Shown in pieces: positions 1-7,046 of a DNA stretch of 12,819 bases. The notes below the pieces were generated by a model. It ran no database searches and had not been told where the DNA came from. It worked only from the letters and a program-made list of their open reading frames with translations. A program made the position numbers and the translations under genes. This stretch comes from Candidatus Aminicenantota bacterium (GTDB taxonomy: Bacteria > Acidobacteriota > Aminicenantia > Aminicenantales > Aminicenantaceae): assembly GCA_030673995.1 (NCBI GenBank), contig DAOUYU010000028.1, positions 1-12,819 of the forward strand, written 5' to 3'. The first letter of the stretch is position 1. Each line of letters starts with the position of its first letter.

Positions 1-2
1 CA

Positions 3-230
3 GGCAAAAGAGGAGATTTTCGATTTGAGATCAGGGAATTTTTCAAAAAAACTTCTATTGCCAGGCAGCTCTTCTTCTGGCATCCTCTAAGCAGAAGTCG
101 CCTGAAGGTACTTTCAATCAACTTTAACCGGCCCGTAAAGAAGAAGGACCTTTTTTCCCTTTCTTTTTTAAAAAAGTACAAACAAAAAAGTTGGGCTGAG
201 ATTGAAAAGATATTGGCTGATGAGAATTAA
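3..230 (+). CDS. 3' end of an unrecognised protein-coding gene (partial)
   Basis: This frame is open from the left edge for 75 codons and ends at TAA 228-230, while the other two forward frames contain early stops. The visible C-terminus is basic and aromatic, contains RQLFFWHPLSRSRLKVLS, and ends in WAEIEKILADEN. I recognise no family or motif. The stop lies 11 bases into ispE, so the two genes would be translationally coupled and co-transcribed, which supports the frame being real. It could still be a chance open stretch in A/T-rich sequence. No function is proposed. Confidence 0.5.
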   Translation, partial: GKRGDFRFEIREFFKKTSIARQLFFWHPLSRSRLKVLSINFNRPVKKKDLFSLSFLKKYKQKSWAEIEKILADEN

Positions 231-1076
231 ATCCTTTGCTAAGATAAACCTTGGGCTAGAAGTGGAGGGAAAGAGAGAAGATGACTATCATGAATTACGA
301 ACTCTCTTCCAGACAATAAATTTTTATGATGTCTTGCAGTTCCGGGGGGCCCGACGTAACCGAATCTTTCTGGAGGGGACAGATAAAGCAATTTCGTGGG
401 AGGAAGATAATCTGATTTTCAAGGCAGCCCTCCTTCTCAAAGAGAAATTTCACGTATCCAAGGGGATTGAAATCCGCGTCACCAAGAATATCCCTCCTGG
501 GAAAGGCTTAGGGGGAGGGAGCAGCAATGCCGCTGTGACTCTTTACGTTTTGAATAAAATCTGGGATCTCCGAATGGGGAAAAAAGCTTTAATGGATTTA
601 GGAAGCAAACTGGGCGCGGATGTTCCCTTTTTTTTCGAGGGGGGATTATGTCTGGGTTTGGGAAGAGGAGATGATATCGTTCCTCTCTCCGACCTTGTCT
701 CCCTTCCTTGTCTTTTAATTTTGCCCCCTTTTTCAATACAAACCGTCCATATTTACGGCCATTTTCAGTCATCCTTGACTTCACAAAACAAAGGCAGTAA
801 AATTATCAAGTTTTTAGAAATCAGAGAACTTGGTTCACTGGAGAATAGATTAGAAAAGACGGTTTTCCGCTTTTATCCGCAACTCAAAGCCATTAAGAGT
901 CTTTTTCGAAGCAACGGCGCAGAGTTATCCTTAATCAGCGGAACAGGCTCGGCTGTATTTGGCCTTTTTTCAGAGAAAAGGAAGGCGGAGGAAGTTTTGA
1001 GAAAACTGAAAAGTGAACATACGTCCACTCTAGTAGAGACTTTATCTCGGGAGCGATACTGGAGGAGTTTGAGGAC

Positions 1077-1086
<10 letters not shown>
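220..1086 (+). CDS. ispE: 4-diphosphocytidyl-2-C-methyl-D-erythritol kinase IspE
   Basis: IspE is the GHMP-family kinase that phosphorylates CDP-methylerythritol at its 2-hydroxyl, the fourth step of the cytoplasmic MEP isoprenoid pathway. The protein (288 aa, normal for the family) begins MRIKSFAKINLGLEV, containing the N-terminal KINL motif with its lysine at residue 8. The ATP-binding motif PPGKGLGGGSSNAA is at residues 92-105. The catalytic Asp is in GADVPFF (D134), and the C-terminal motif SGTGSAVFG is at 240-248. I chose ATG 220 over TTG 202 because family members start just before the KINL motif. The start overlaps the stop of the upstream frame by 11 bases. The stop TAG 1084-1086 lies inside the following tRNA gene. 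Products of ispD and ispF, at the far end of the window, act immediately before and after it. Confidence 0.96.
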
Positions 1087-1148
<62 letters not shown>

Positions 1149-1191
1149 CATAAGGTTCAAGGGAGATTTTTTCCTTTTGGAGACAAGCATT

Positions 1192-1198
1192 AAGGAGG
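1192..1198 (+). promoter_or_regulatory. Ribosome binding site of prs
   Basis: A perfect AAGGAGG lies seven bases before GTG 1206. It favours this GTG over the in-frame ATG codons at 1221 and 1224, which would place the SD too far upstream. Confidence 0.85.
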
Positions 1199-1205
1199 AG
1201 AAGAC

Positions 1206-2153
1206 GTGACGGAAGAAAATATGATGAAAGTGTTTGCGGGCTCTTCCACTGGTGATTTGGCGAAGAAGATCACGGATTTCTTGAAAATCGATTTAGGCAA
1301 GTGTGTTTTAGATAAATTTAGTGATGGAGAGATTCATTTTTACGTGGACGAAAATGTTCGAGGAGAAGACGTTTTCGCTCTCCAGACAGGCTCTTATGAA
1401 GCGAACTTTCACATGATGGAACTTTTCCTTATGATCGATGCTTTTAAGCGAGCCTCTGCTGAGAGAATCACTGCGGTCATTCCCTATTACTGCTATGCAC
1501 GTCAAGACTGGAAGGACAGACCTCGAGTTCCTATCTCTGCCCGGCTTATTGCCGAGTTACTGGAAGCGGCGGGAGCTGATAGGATTTTGACCATGGACCT
1601 CCATTCTCCTCAAATTCAAGGCTTTTTCTCGATTCCGGCTGATAATTTAAGCGCGGCTCCTGTATTAGCTGACCATATTCGTCTCTTAGATTTGAAGAAT
1701 TTGGCCATTGTCTCTCCTGATGCCGGAGGCGTAGGGAGAGCCAGGTTTTTTGCAAAGAAAATGGGTGCTGAATTGGCAATTATAGACAAACGCAGACCAT
1801 CTCCCAATGTAGCCAAGGTCTACAATGTCATCGGTGAAGTCAGGAATCGTGATGTTGTTATTCTGGATGATATGGTGGATACGGGAGGGACGCTTGTCGA
1901 GGGTGCTGAGGCCCTAAGGAAAGAGGGAGCTCTGAGGATTTTTGCAGCATGCAGCCACGGTGTTTTATCAGGGCAGGCTGTTGAAAAAATTGAAAAATCT
2001 AATTTGGAAAAGTTAATTGTTACAGACACAATTCCTCTGAATAAAAAAGCAAAGTCTTCCCAAAAGATCACAGTACTCTCTGTTGCTCCTCTTTTTGGAG
2101 AAGCTATTCGAAGGATCAATAAAGGATACTCTGTGAGTTCTCTGTTTATCTAA
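1206..2153 (+). CDS. prs: Ribose-phosphate pyrophosphokinase (PRPP synthetase)
   Basis: Prs transfers pyrophosphate from ATP to ribose 5-phosphate, making PRPP for purine, pyrimidine, histidine, tryptophan and NAD synthesis in the cytoplasm. The protein has 315 aa, usual for class I enzymes. Visible motifs are the ATP-site segment YARQDWKDRPRVPI (98-110), the metal/ATP histidine in DLHSPQIQGFF (H133), the flexible catalytic loop DKRRPSPNVAKV (194-205) and the PRPP-binding loop DDMVDTGGTL (221-230). Position 102 is Trp where most homologues have Arg or Lys (RQDRK/RQDKK). The GTG start is set by the strong SD at 1192-1198. The gene follows tRNA-Gln after 57 bases, and its stop TAA is fused with the SD of rplY. 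The ispE-prs-rplY-pth order is common in bacteria. Confidence 0.97.
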   Translation: MTEENMMKVFAGSSTGDLAKKITDFLKIDLGKCVLDKFSDGEIHFYVDENVRGEDVFALQTGSYEANFHMMELFLMIDAFKRASAERITAVIPYYCYARQDWKDRPRVPISARLIAELLEAAGADRILTMDLHSPQIQGFFSIPADNLSAAPVLADHIRLLDLKNLAIVSPDAGGVGRARFFAKKMGAELAIIDKRRPSPNVAKVYNVIGEVRNRDVVILDDMVDTGGTLVEGAEALRKEGALRIFAACSHGVLSGQAVEKIEKSNLEKLIVTDTIPLNKKAKSSQKITVLSVAPLFGEAIRRINKGYSVSSLFI

Positions 2154-2166
2154 GGAGGTAGAAGAG

Positions 2167-2859
2167 ATGGGATTTAAAATTAAGGCTAATAAAAGAGAGA
2201 TTATTGGAAAAAACGCATCTCGACGATTAAGAATGGAGGGAATGATTCCTGCTGTCATTTATGGAGCTCGCGAAGCTACTGTGTCATTGAATTTGAGAAA
2301 GAAGGAGATCTTTAAGATCTTGAAGTCTGAAGCAGGAGAAAACACTGTTTTTCAAATCTCGTTTGACTCAGAGATGAGAGATGCGATGATAAAAGAGCTA
2401 CAGAGAGATCCTGTCACAGATGAAATTCTTCATGCCGATTTTATTCAGATTAAAATGGATAAAACCGTTCGAATTTCTGTCCCTGTCGTTACAGTAGGAG
2501 AAGCAGTGGGAGTGAAGACGGAAGGAGGATTTGTTGATTTAATGACCCGAGAAGTGGAAGTGGAATGTCTTCCAAAGGATATCCCCGAGCATATTGAAGT
2601 CGATATAAGCGACCTCCATCTCCATCAATCTCTTAAGGTCGAGGACATAGCCCCTGTCGAGGGAGTGGAGATTTTAAGCGCTCCTGATACAATATTAGTG
2701 CTTGTTGAGGCACCGAGCAAAGAGGAAGAAATAGAAGTTGAGGAGAAGGAAGAGGAGGTCATTGCTGAAGAGGAAGAACCCGAAATCATTAAAAGAGAGA
2801 AGGCCGAAGAAGAAAAAAAGAAGGGAGAAGAAAAAGAAGGGGAAAAAGAGAAGGAGTAG
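2167..2859 (+). CDS. rplY: 50S ribosomal protein L25, long CTC/TL5 form with acidic tail
   Basis: L25 binds 5S rRNA in the large ribosomal subunit. Residues 1-95 form the L25 domain (KANKREIIGKNASRRLR, then MIPAVIYG, and LQRDPVTDEILHADF at 78-92). Residues about 96-180 match the second, TL5/CTC-type beta domain (VPVVTVGEAVGVKTEGG). Residues 181-230 are a low-complexity tail made almost only of Glu and Lys. The start ATG has AAGGAGG at 2152-2158 overlapping the prs stop, with eight-base spacing. The last 51 bases before the stop (2806-2856) are all purines on this strand. The tail is probably disordered; its role is unknown. Similar tails occur on S6 and L9 in this window. Confidence 0.95.
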   Translation: MGFKIKANKREIIGKNASRRLRMEGMIPAVIYGAREATVSLNLRKKEIFKILKSEAGENTVFQISFDSEMRDAMIKELQRDPVTDEILHADFIQIKMDKTVRISVPVVTVGEAVGVKTEGGFVDLMTREVEVECLPKDIPEHIEVDISDLHLHQSLKVEDIAPVEGVEILSAPDTILVLVEAPSKEEEIEVEEKEEEVIAEEEEPEIIKREKAEEEKKKGEEKEGEKEKE

Positions 2860-2862
2860 TAT

Positions 2863-3441
2863 GTGTGGGCAGTTGTTGGATTGGGGAATCCCGGGAGACG
2901 TTATGCTGGGACAAGACATAACGTGGGATTCACTTTTATTAAACGACTGGCCAAAGCGTGGAAGATCAGATTGAGAAAGAAAATATTTCATTCCAAAGCC
3001 TTTCAGGTTGAAAGGAAGGGAGAAAGAGTCCTTCTTGCCCTCCCAATGACCTACATGAACAACAGCGGCCTTGCCGTGAAAGAGATTCTCAAAGGGAGAG
3101 GCGTGAAGCCAGAACATTTTATTGTAGTCTATGATGATTTAGATATCCCTTTGGGAGAGATTAGGATAAGAAAAAAAGGAGGACCTGGAACTCATAAAGG
3201 AATGAGTTCGATCGTCCAGGAAATTGGAACCACAGAATTCCCGAGGATAAGAATAGGGATTGGCCCCCTCTCCCCCGATGAAGATGCAACAGAGTATGTT
3301 CTCTCTCCCTTTAATGAGGCGGAGGATCCTTATCTGGATAAAGGCTTAAAGAAAGCTCAAGAAGCCCTGGAGATGGTCTTATCTGGAGGAGTGGAAAAAG
3401 CAATGAATCTGTATAATCAGAGAGAAAAGACTTTGGAGTAG
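2863..3441 (+). CDS. pth: Peptidyl-tRNA hydrolase
   Basis: Pth cleaves peptidyl-tRNA released by stalled ribosomes, recycling tRNA. The protein is 192 aa, a normal length. It shows VVGLGNPG (N9), the catalytic histidine in TRHNVGF (H19), the substrate-binding YMNNSG (64-69) and YDDLDIP with the catalytic Asp around residue 91. The segment equivalent to GGHNG reads GTHKGM, with Lys112 where Asn114 of the E. coli enzyme would be. The start is GTG 2863; the ATG at 2861 is in another frame. The rplY stop lies in the same frame two codons upstream, so no earlier start is possible. AAGGAG at 2851-2856 is the SD, inside the rplY tail. Confidence 0.95.
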   Translation: MWAVVGLGNPGRRYAGTRHNVGFTFIKRLAKAWKIRLRKKIFHSKAFQVERKGERVLLALPMTYMNNSGLAVKEILKGRGVKPEHFIVVYDDLDIPLGEIRIRKKGGPGTHKGMSSIVQEIGTTEFPRIRIGIGPLSPDEDATEYVLSPFNEAEDPYLDKGLKKAQEALEMVLSGGVEKAMNLYNQREKTLE

Positions 3442-3542
3442 ATATCATTGAAAAGAAGTAAATGTAGCGGCATTTTTTATGAATAATGTCTCCTTGTTTC
3501 TTCTCTGAGAGGAAGGAGCTTTAAATCCATAAGGAGGTCTCA
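3442..3542 (+). promoter_or_regulatory. rpsF leader with possible alternative anti-SD pairing
   Basis: This 101-base gap is the longest gene-free stretch between 230 and 12672. The rpsF SD is AAGGAGG 3531-3537, five bases before ATG. CTCCTT at 3490-3495 can pair with AAGGAG 3513-3518 (leaving the SD free) or with AAGGAG 3531-3536 (hiding it). A nine-codon frame, MNNVSLFLL, runs 3479-3508 across the CTCCTT with only a weak RBS. TTGAAA at 3448-3453 could be a -35 element, but no good -10 follows at normal spacing. S6-S18 operons are often autoregulated through their leader; I could not recognise the known S6:S18 binding motif here. The switch is inferred. Confidence 0.35.
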
Positions 3543-3971
3543 ATGGGACAATACGAAACAGCATTCCTCATTTCCCCAACTCTGGAAGAGGAAGAAACTG
3601 AAAAGATCATCACTCAAATGGCAGGGGTCATTTCTAAAATGAAAGGGAAGATGATAAAGGAAGACAGATGGGGAAAGAGGAGGTTGGCTTACCAGATTAA
3701 AAAGCAGGAGGAAGCATTCTATGTCTTTTTTCACTATGAAGGGGACTCAGCCATTCCCAATGAGCTTGAAAGACGCTTCAAACAATCAGAGGCGATTTTG
3801 CGTTTTCTGACGGTGAAGAAAGAGAGCAAAGAAAATGTTCGGAAAAAGAGAAAAGAAGTCTCCCCACCAGAGGAAGCTCAGGAGCCTTCGGGAGAAGAAG
3901 AGAGAGTTGAGGAAGAGGATTTAGCCCCGGAGGTTTTATCCCCTGCAAAAAAGACTGAAGAGGAGGAGTAG
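3543..3971 (+). CDS. rpsF: 30S ribosomal protein S6 with acidic C-terminal extension
   Basis: S6 binds the central domain of 16S rRNA as a partner of S18, encoded next. Residues 1-94 match the S6 fold: [14 protein letters not shown] at the N-terminus, then [20 protein letters not shown] (40-59), and [18 protein letters not shown]. Residues 95-142 are a Glu/Lys/Pro-rich extension, so the protein is about 45 residues longer than the core. The SD AAGGAGG is five bases before the start. The stop TAG lies one base before the rpsR ATG, and the rpsR SD is inside the S6 tail. The S6 and S18 pairing is the usual one. Confidence 0.96.
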   Translation: MGQYETAFLISPTLEEEETEKIITQMAGVISKMKGKMIKEDRWGKRRLAYQIKKQEEAFYVFFHYEGDSAIPNELERRFKQSEAILRFLTVKKESKENVRKKRKEVSPPEEAQEPSGEEERVEEEDLAPEVLSPAKKTEEEE

Positions 3972-3972
3972 A

Positions 3973-4230
3973 ATGGCGAGAGAAAGAAGGATGGATAGAG
4001 GATCTTTCAGGAGATATTTCCCACCCAAAAGGAAGTTCTGCCGTTTTTGTCAGAGGAATGTGAAATATATTGATTACAAAAATGTTGAGGTTTTGAAAAA
4101 GTATATTCTCGAGAGAGGCAAAATTTCCCCAAGACGCATAACCGGGACGTGTTCTTTTCACCAAAGAAGACTGTCCACCGCAATAAAGAGAGCACGCATA
4201 CTGGCCTTGCTCCCTTACCTTGTTGATTGA
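3973..4230 (+). CDS. rpsR: 30S ribosomal protein S18, zinc-binding (C+) type
   Basis: S18 forms a heterodimer with S6 on the 16S rRNA platform. The 85-aa protein has the S18 signature [19 protein letters not shown] followed by [15 protein letters not shown] and [17 protein letters not shown] (C23, C26) together with C60 and H63 in TCSFH form a likely zinc site, so this is the cysteine-containing C+ version; zinc-free versions lack these residues. ATG 3973 is preceded by AGGAGG 3961-3966 at six bases. The next gene, rplI, begins 18 bases after the stop. Confidence 0.97.
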   Translation: MARERRMDRGSFRRYFPPKRKFCRFCQRNVKYIDYKNVEVLKKYILERGKISPRRITGTCSFHQRRLSTAIKRARILALLPYLVD

Positions 4231-4248
4231 GTTGTGATTGGAGGGACA

Positions 4249-4896
4249 ATGAAAGTCATTCTGAAACAGGATATGGAAAACCTGGGGAGAAGAGGAGATA
4301 TTGTGGATGTTGCCCCGGGGTACGGGAGAAATTACCTTATTCCCAAAAGATTTGCCCTTGAGGTTACATCTTCTAATATTAAAATGATCGAAATAGAAAG
4401 GCAGGCCTTGAGGAAAAAACTCGAGAAAGAGAGGACATCCTATCAAGATATAATCCAGAAACTCACCCAAACGACTCTTTCTTTCCGGAGGAAGAGCGGG
4501 GAAAAGGATGTCATTTTCGGCTCGGTGAGTTCTTCAGACATAAAAGATGCTCTTCATGAAGCAGGCTTTGAGATTGACAAAAAGAAGATTTTATTAGAGG
4601 AACCCATAAAGAGGTTGGGGAATTACACCGTGCCTATCAAAGTCTTCCATGATGATCTGGCAGAGGTAAAGGTAGAAGTCGTGAAGGAAGAAGAAGAAAT
4701 CAAAGATGTGAAGGAAGAGGAAACCAAAGTCGTGAAGGAAGAGGAAGAAACCGAAGTCGTGAAGGAAGAGGAAGAAACCGAAGAGAAGAAAGAAGAGAAG
4801 GCTCCGGAAAAGGAGGAGGAAGAGCCAGAAGAGGTAAAAGCGGAGGCAAAGGAAGAAGAGGAAAGAAGGGAAGAAGTGAAAGGAGAGAGTGAATAA
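4249..4896 (+). CDS. rplI: 50S ribosomal protein L9 with long repetitive acidic tail
   Basis: L9 binds 23S rRNA near the base of the L1 stalk. The start MKVILKQDMENLGRRGDIV and VAPGYGRNYLIPKRFA (21-36) are the canonical N-terminal rRNA-binding domain. The connecting helix spans about 41-75, and the C-terminal domain ends near residue 142 (LGNYTVPIKVFHDDLAEV). Residues 143-215 are an added Glu/Lys/Val tail built partly from tandem VVKEEEETE units. The total is 215 aa, against about 150 for typical L9. ATG 4249 is chosen over GTG 4234 because L9 proteins begin at this Met and GGAGG 4240-4244 precedes it by four bases. The stop TAA abuts the dnaB start in the same frame. Confidence 0.96.
   Translation: MKVILKQDMENLGRRGDIVDVAPGYGRNYLIPKRFALEVTSSNIKMIEIERQALRKKLEKERTSYQDIIQKLTQTTLSFRRKSGEKDVIFGSVSSSDIKDALHEAGFEIDKKKILLEEPIKRLGNYTVPIKVFHDDLAEVKVEVVKEEEEIKDVKEEETKVVKEEEETEVVKEEEETEEKKEEKAPEKEEEEPEEVKAEAKEEEERREEVKGESE
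4678..4782 (+). repeat. Tandem repeats in the rplI tail
   Basis: Four head-to-tail units occupy 4678-4704, 4705-4728, 4729-4755 and 4756-4782. The last two are identical 27-base units encoding VVKEEEETE. The first differs at a few bases, encoding VVKEEEEIK. The second is 24 bases, lacks one Glu codon and encodes DVKEEETK. The pattern suggests recent expansion by slippage or unequal exchange. Confidence 0.9.
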
Positions 4897-6246
4897 GTGG
4901 AACTCGATTTAATGTTCTTGAAAAAAATCCCTCCTCACAGCCCCGAGGCTGAAAAGACTGTTTTAGGTGGGATTCTTATTGATAATAAAAATCTGAATGT
5001 GGTCCTTTCCATTATATCTCCGGAGGACTTTTACAAAGAGGCTAATCGGAAAATTATCGAGAAGATCGTTTCTTTAGTGGATAAAGGCAAACCTGTTGAT
5101 GTGGTTACCTTATCAGAAGAACTTCAGAAAGCGGGAGCACTCGATGAAGTCGGTGGTGCTTCATATCTTTCGTCCTTGATGGATGGTGTTCCCAAGAGTT
5201 TGAATGTTGAATTCTATGCCCAGATTATGAAGGAAAAATCTCTTTTAAGGCAACTTATCCTTTCCTCGGCTAAGATTATTTCCTCAAGTTATGAGCAAAA
5301 GGATGATGCTGATCAACTTCTGGATGAGGCCCAGTCTGCAATCATAGATGTGGCTGAACAGAGGATTAAGCCTGGTTTTATTCCTGTGAGTTCATTAACG
5401 GAGCCTACCCTGGAGATGATTAAAGCACTCCACGAACGGAAAGAAGCTGTTACTGGAGTCCCAACAGGATTTCGGGATTTGGATGCATTGACTGCCGGTT
5501 TTCACAGCTCTGAGTTTTTAGTTGTTGCGGCCCGGCCTTCGATGGGGAAAACAGCGCTGTGTTTGAATATTGCTCAAAACGTAGGCCTAAACACAGACTA
5601 TTCTGTGGGTTTTTTCTCTCTCGAAATGGCGAAGGAACAGATTGTTATCAGGTTGCTCTGTGCCGAGGCTCAGCTAGACATCAAGAAGGTCAGGACCGGT
5701 TTCATAGGGGAGAGAGATTTCGGAAAGCTCAAGCTGAGTGCCGAGGCCTTTTCTCGGGCTAAAATATTTTTAGATGAGACTCCGGCTTTAACGGTCATGG
5801 AGATGAAAGCCAAATCCCGAAGACTGAAAATGGAGCGAAACCTGGACATTCTTTTTGTCGATTACATGCAGCTTATGCGTCCGGGAGGGAGGTTTGAAAA
5901 TAGAACTCAGGAGATGTCTTATATATCCCGTTCGATGAAAGAGCTAGCTAAAGAGCTCAGGATTCCCGTTGTCGGGCTTTCCCAGCTAAGCCGTGCTCCG
6001 GAGAAGAGTCGCAGCAAACCGATCCCTCAACTTTCGGATCTGAGAGAATCTGGAGCCATCGAGCAGGATGCTGATGTTGTAATCTTCATTTACCGGGAGG
6101 AGTTATACCGCCCCGATGATGAGAATATACGAGGAGAAGCAGACATCAACATAGCCAAGCAAAGAAATGGTCCGACTGGGAAAATAAAACTTGCCTTTTT
6201 AAACACGTTTGCTCGATTTTCTGACGCAGAGTTCCACCCTTTTTAA
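4897..6246 (+). CDS. dnaB: Replicative DNA helicase DnaB
   Basis: DnaB is the hexameric ATP-driven helicase that unwinds DNA at the replication fork and binds primase. The 449-aa protein has the N-terminal DnaB domain (PPHSPEAEKTVLGGILID, 12-29) and the RecA-like C-terminal domain. Walker A is RPSMGKTA (213-220), Walker B is LDILFVDYMQ (317-326), DLRESGAIEQDAD is at 381-393, and the arginine-finger region KQRNGPTG is at 421-428. No intein interrupts the Walker A or the other usual insertion sites. GTG 4897 follows the rplI stop directly, with AGGAGA 4881-4886 upstream; ATG 4912 is an alternative without an SD. The association with rpsF-rpsR-rplI is a widespread bacterial arrangement. Confidence 0.97.
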   Translation: MELDLMFLKKIPPHSPEAEKTVLGGILIDNKNLNVVLSIISPEDFYKEANRKIIEKIVSLVDKGKPVDVVTLSEELQKAGALDEVGGASYLSSLMDGVPKSLNVEFYAQIMKEKSLLRQLILSSAKIISSSYEQKDDADQLLDEAQSAIIDVAEQRIKPGFIPVSSLTEPTLEMIKALHERKEAVTGVPTGFRDLDALTAGFHSSEFLVVAARPSMGKTALCLNIAQNVGLNTDYSVGFFSLEMAKEQIVIRLLCAEAQLDIKKVRTGFIGERDFGKLKLSAEAFSRAKIFLDETPALTVMEMKAKSRRLKMERNLDILFVDYMQLMRPGGRFENRTQEMSYISRSMKELAKELRIPVVGLSQLSRAPEKSRSKPIPQLSDLRESGAIEQDADVVIFIYREELYRPDDENIRGEADINIAKQRNGPTGKIKLAFLNTFARFSDAEFHPF

Positions 6247-6255
6247 AGGCTGATA

Positions 6256-7041
6256 ATGTTCCAGAAACCAAAGTCCCTACTCGCCTATTTTTATTCCTTT
6301 TTTCAGCAAGCCGGAGAGGTCAGCCTGCTCCTGCTCAAGGTGCTTAAAAACATGTTTAAAAAGCCATGGGAAAGGAAAGTGTTCATTCAACAGCTTGAGG
6401 AAATAGGCGTCAGGTCACTGCCCTTAGTATCCCTTACCGCAGCCTTTGTCGGTCTTGCTTTTGGACTCCATATATACGTGGCCTTTCACAGGTACATCGG
6501 CCCGGATTCAGAAGCTTATGGAGGGCCGATGCTTTCTCTAGGCCTTACGAAAGAATTTATTCCTATTTTGGTTGGCTTAATGGTTACAGGGCGAGTGGGT
6601 TCGGCTATAGCTGCAGAAATTGGGACGATGAAGATAACCGAACAGATTGATGCCCTCTTCAGTTTGGGCGCTGACCCCACCCGCTACCTTGTTATCCCTC
6701 GAGTTCTGGCCTGCTTCATCATGCTTCCTTGTCTGACAATGTATGGGGATATAATCGGAATGGCTGGCGGATTCTTTTATAATGTTTACATCATGGGTGT
6801 TAACAGGATTCTTTACATCAGAACTACTGTGCACTATGTTGAATTATGGGACATTGCAGGGGGGCTTATAAAAGCGGCGGTTTTTGGGGTTATCATCGCT
6901 TTAATAGGTTGTTGGCAGGGATTGAGAGCTGCGGGTGGAGCTGAAGGCGTGGGGAAGGCAACGACCAAGACAGTTGTAATAGCCAGTATCAGCATTTTAA
7001 TCGTAAATTTTTTTCTCAGCAAAGCTCTCCCCTCCATTTAG
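6256..7041 (+). CDS. mlaE: MlaE-family ABC transporter permease (lipid transport)
   Basis: MlaE is the inner-membrane permease of the phospholipid-trafficking ABC transporter that works with an MCE protein (MlaD). The 261-aa sequence shows the family hallmark at residues 112-134, starting GRVGSAIAAEIGTMK and ending TEQIDAL. It also has the typical LTKEFIPILVGLMV before the hallmark. Hydrophobic membrane segments are visible near 54-77, 100-121, 144-180, 199-219 and 238-256, and an amphipathic N-terminal helix precedes them. The start is ten bases after the dnaB stop, with only a weak AAAGG SD. The gene is followed by mlaF after five bases and then by mlaD, so the three subunits of the complex are together. 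No mlaB (STAS subunit) or mlaC (periplasmic carrier) is adjacent. Confidence 0.92.
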   Translation: MFQKPKSLLAYFYSFFQQAGEVSLLLLKVLKNMFKKPWERKVFIQQLEEIGVRSLPLVSLTAAFVGLAFGLHIYVAFHRYIGPDSEAYGGPMLSLGLTKEFIPILVGLMVTGRVGSAIAAEIGTMKITEQIDALFSLGADPTRYLVIPRVLACFIMLPCLTMYGDIIGMAGGFFYNVYIMGVNRILYIRTTVHYVELWDIAGGLIKAAVFGVIIALIGCWQGLRAAGGAEGVGKATTKTVVIASISILIVNFFLSKALPSI

Positions 7042-7046
7042 GGAAC

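Noticed and set aside
1149..1205. Terminator between tRNA-Gln and prs
   Set aside because: AAGGGA 1160-1165 region can pair weakly with TTTCCTT but the stem is short, A/T-rich and has no proper T-run after it.
2738..2974. Plus-strand frame rich in Arg and Lys overlapping rplY and pth
   Set aside because: It is the shifted reading of the GAA/AAG tail of rplY continuing out of frame in pth, without an SD.
2695..3117. Minus-strand frame of 140 codons, rich in Phe and Leu
   Set aside because: It is the antisense of the purine-rich rplY tail and of pth. Lack of stops there follows from the Glu/Lys codons on the other strand, and no family is recognisable.
3442..3542. Known S6:S18-binding leader RNA
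   Set aside because: I looked for the conserved bulged-stem signature with its CCG element and did not find it; only the anti-SD pairing is reported.
3778..4470. Minus-strand frame of 230 codons opposite rpsF, rpsR and rplI
   Set aside because: It covers three certain ribosomal protein genes on the opposite strand, has no recognisable domain and no supporting RBS.
4897..6246. Possible intein in dnaB
   Set aside because: DnaB is a common intein host, but Walker A, Walker B and the later motifs are all continuous and the length of 449 aa is normal.
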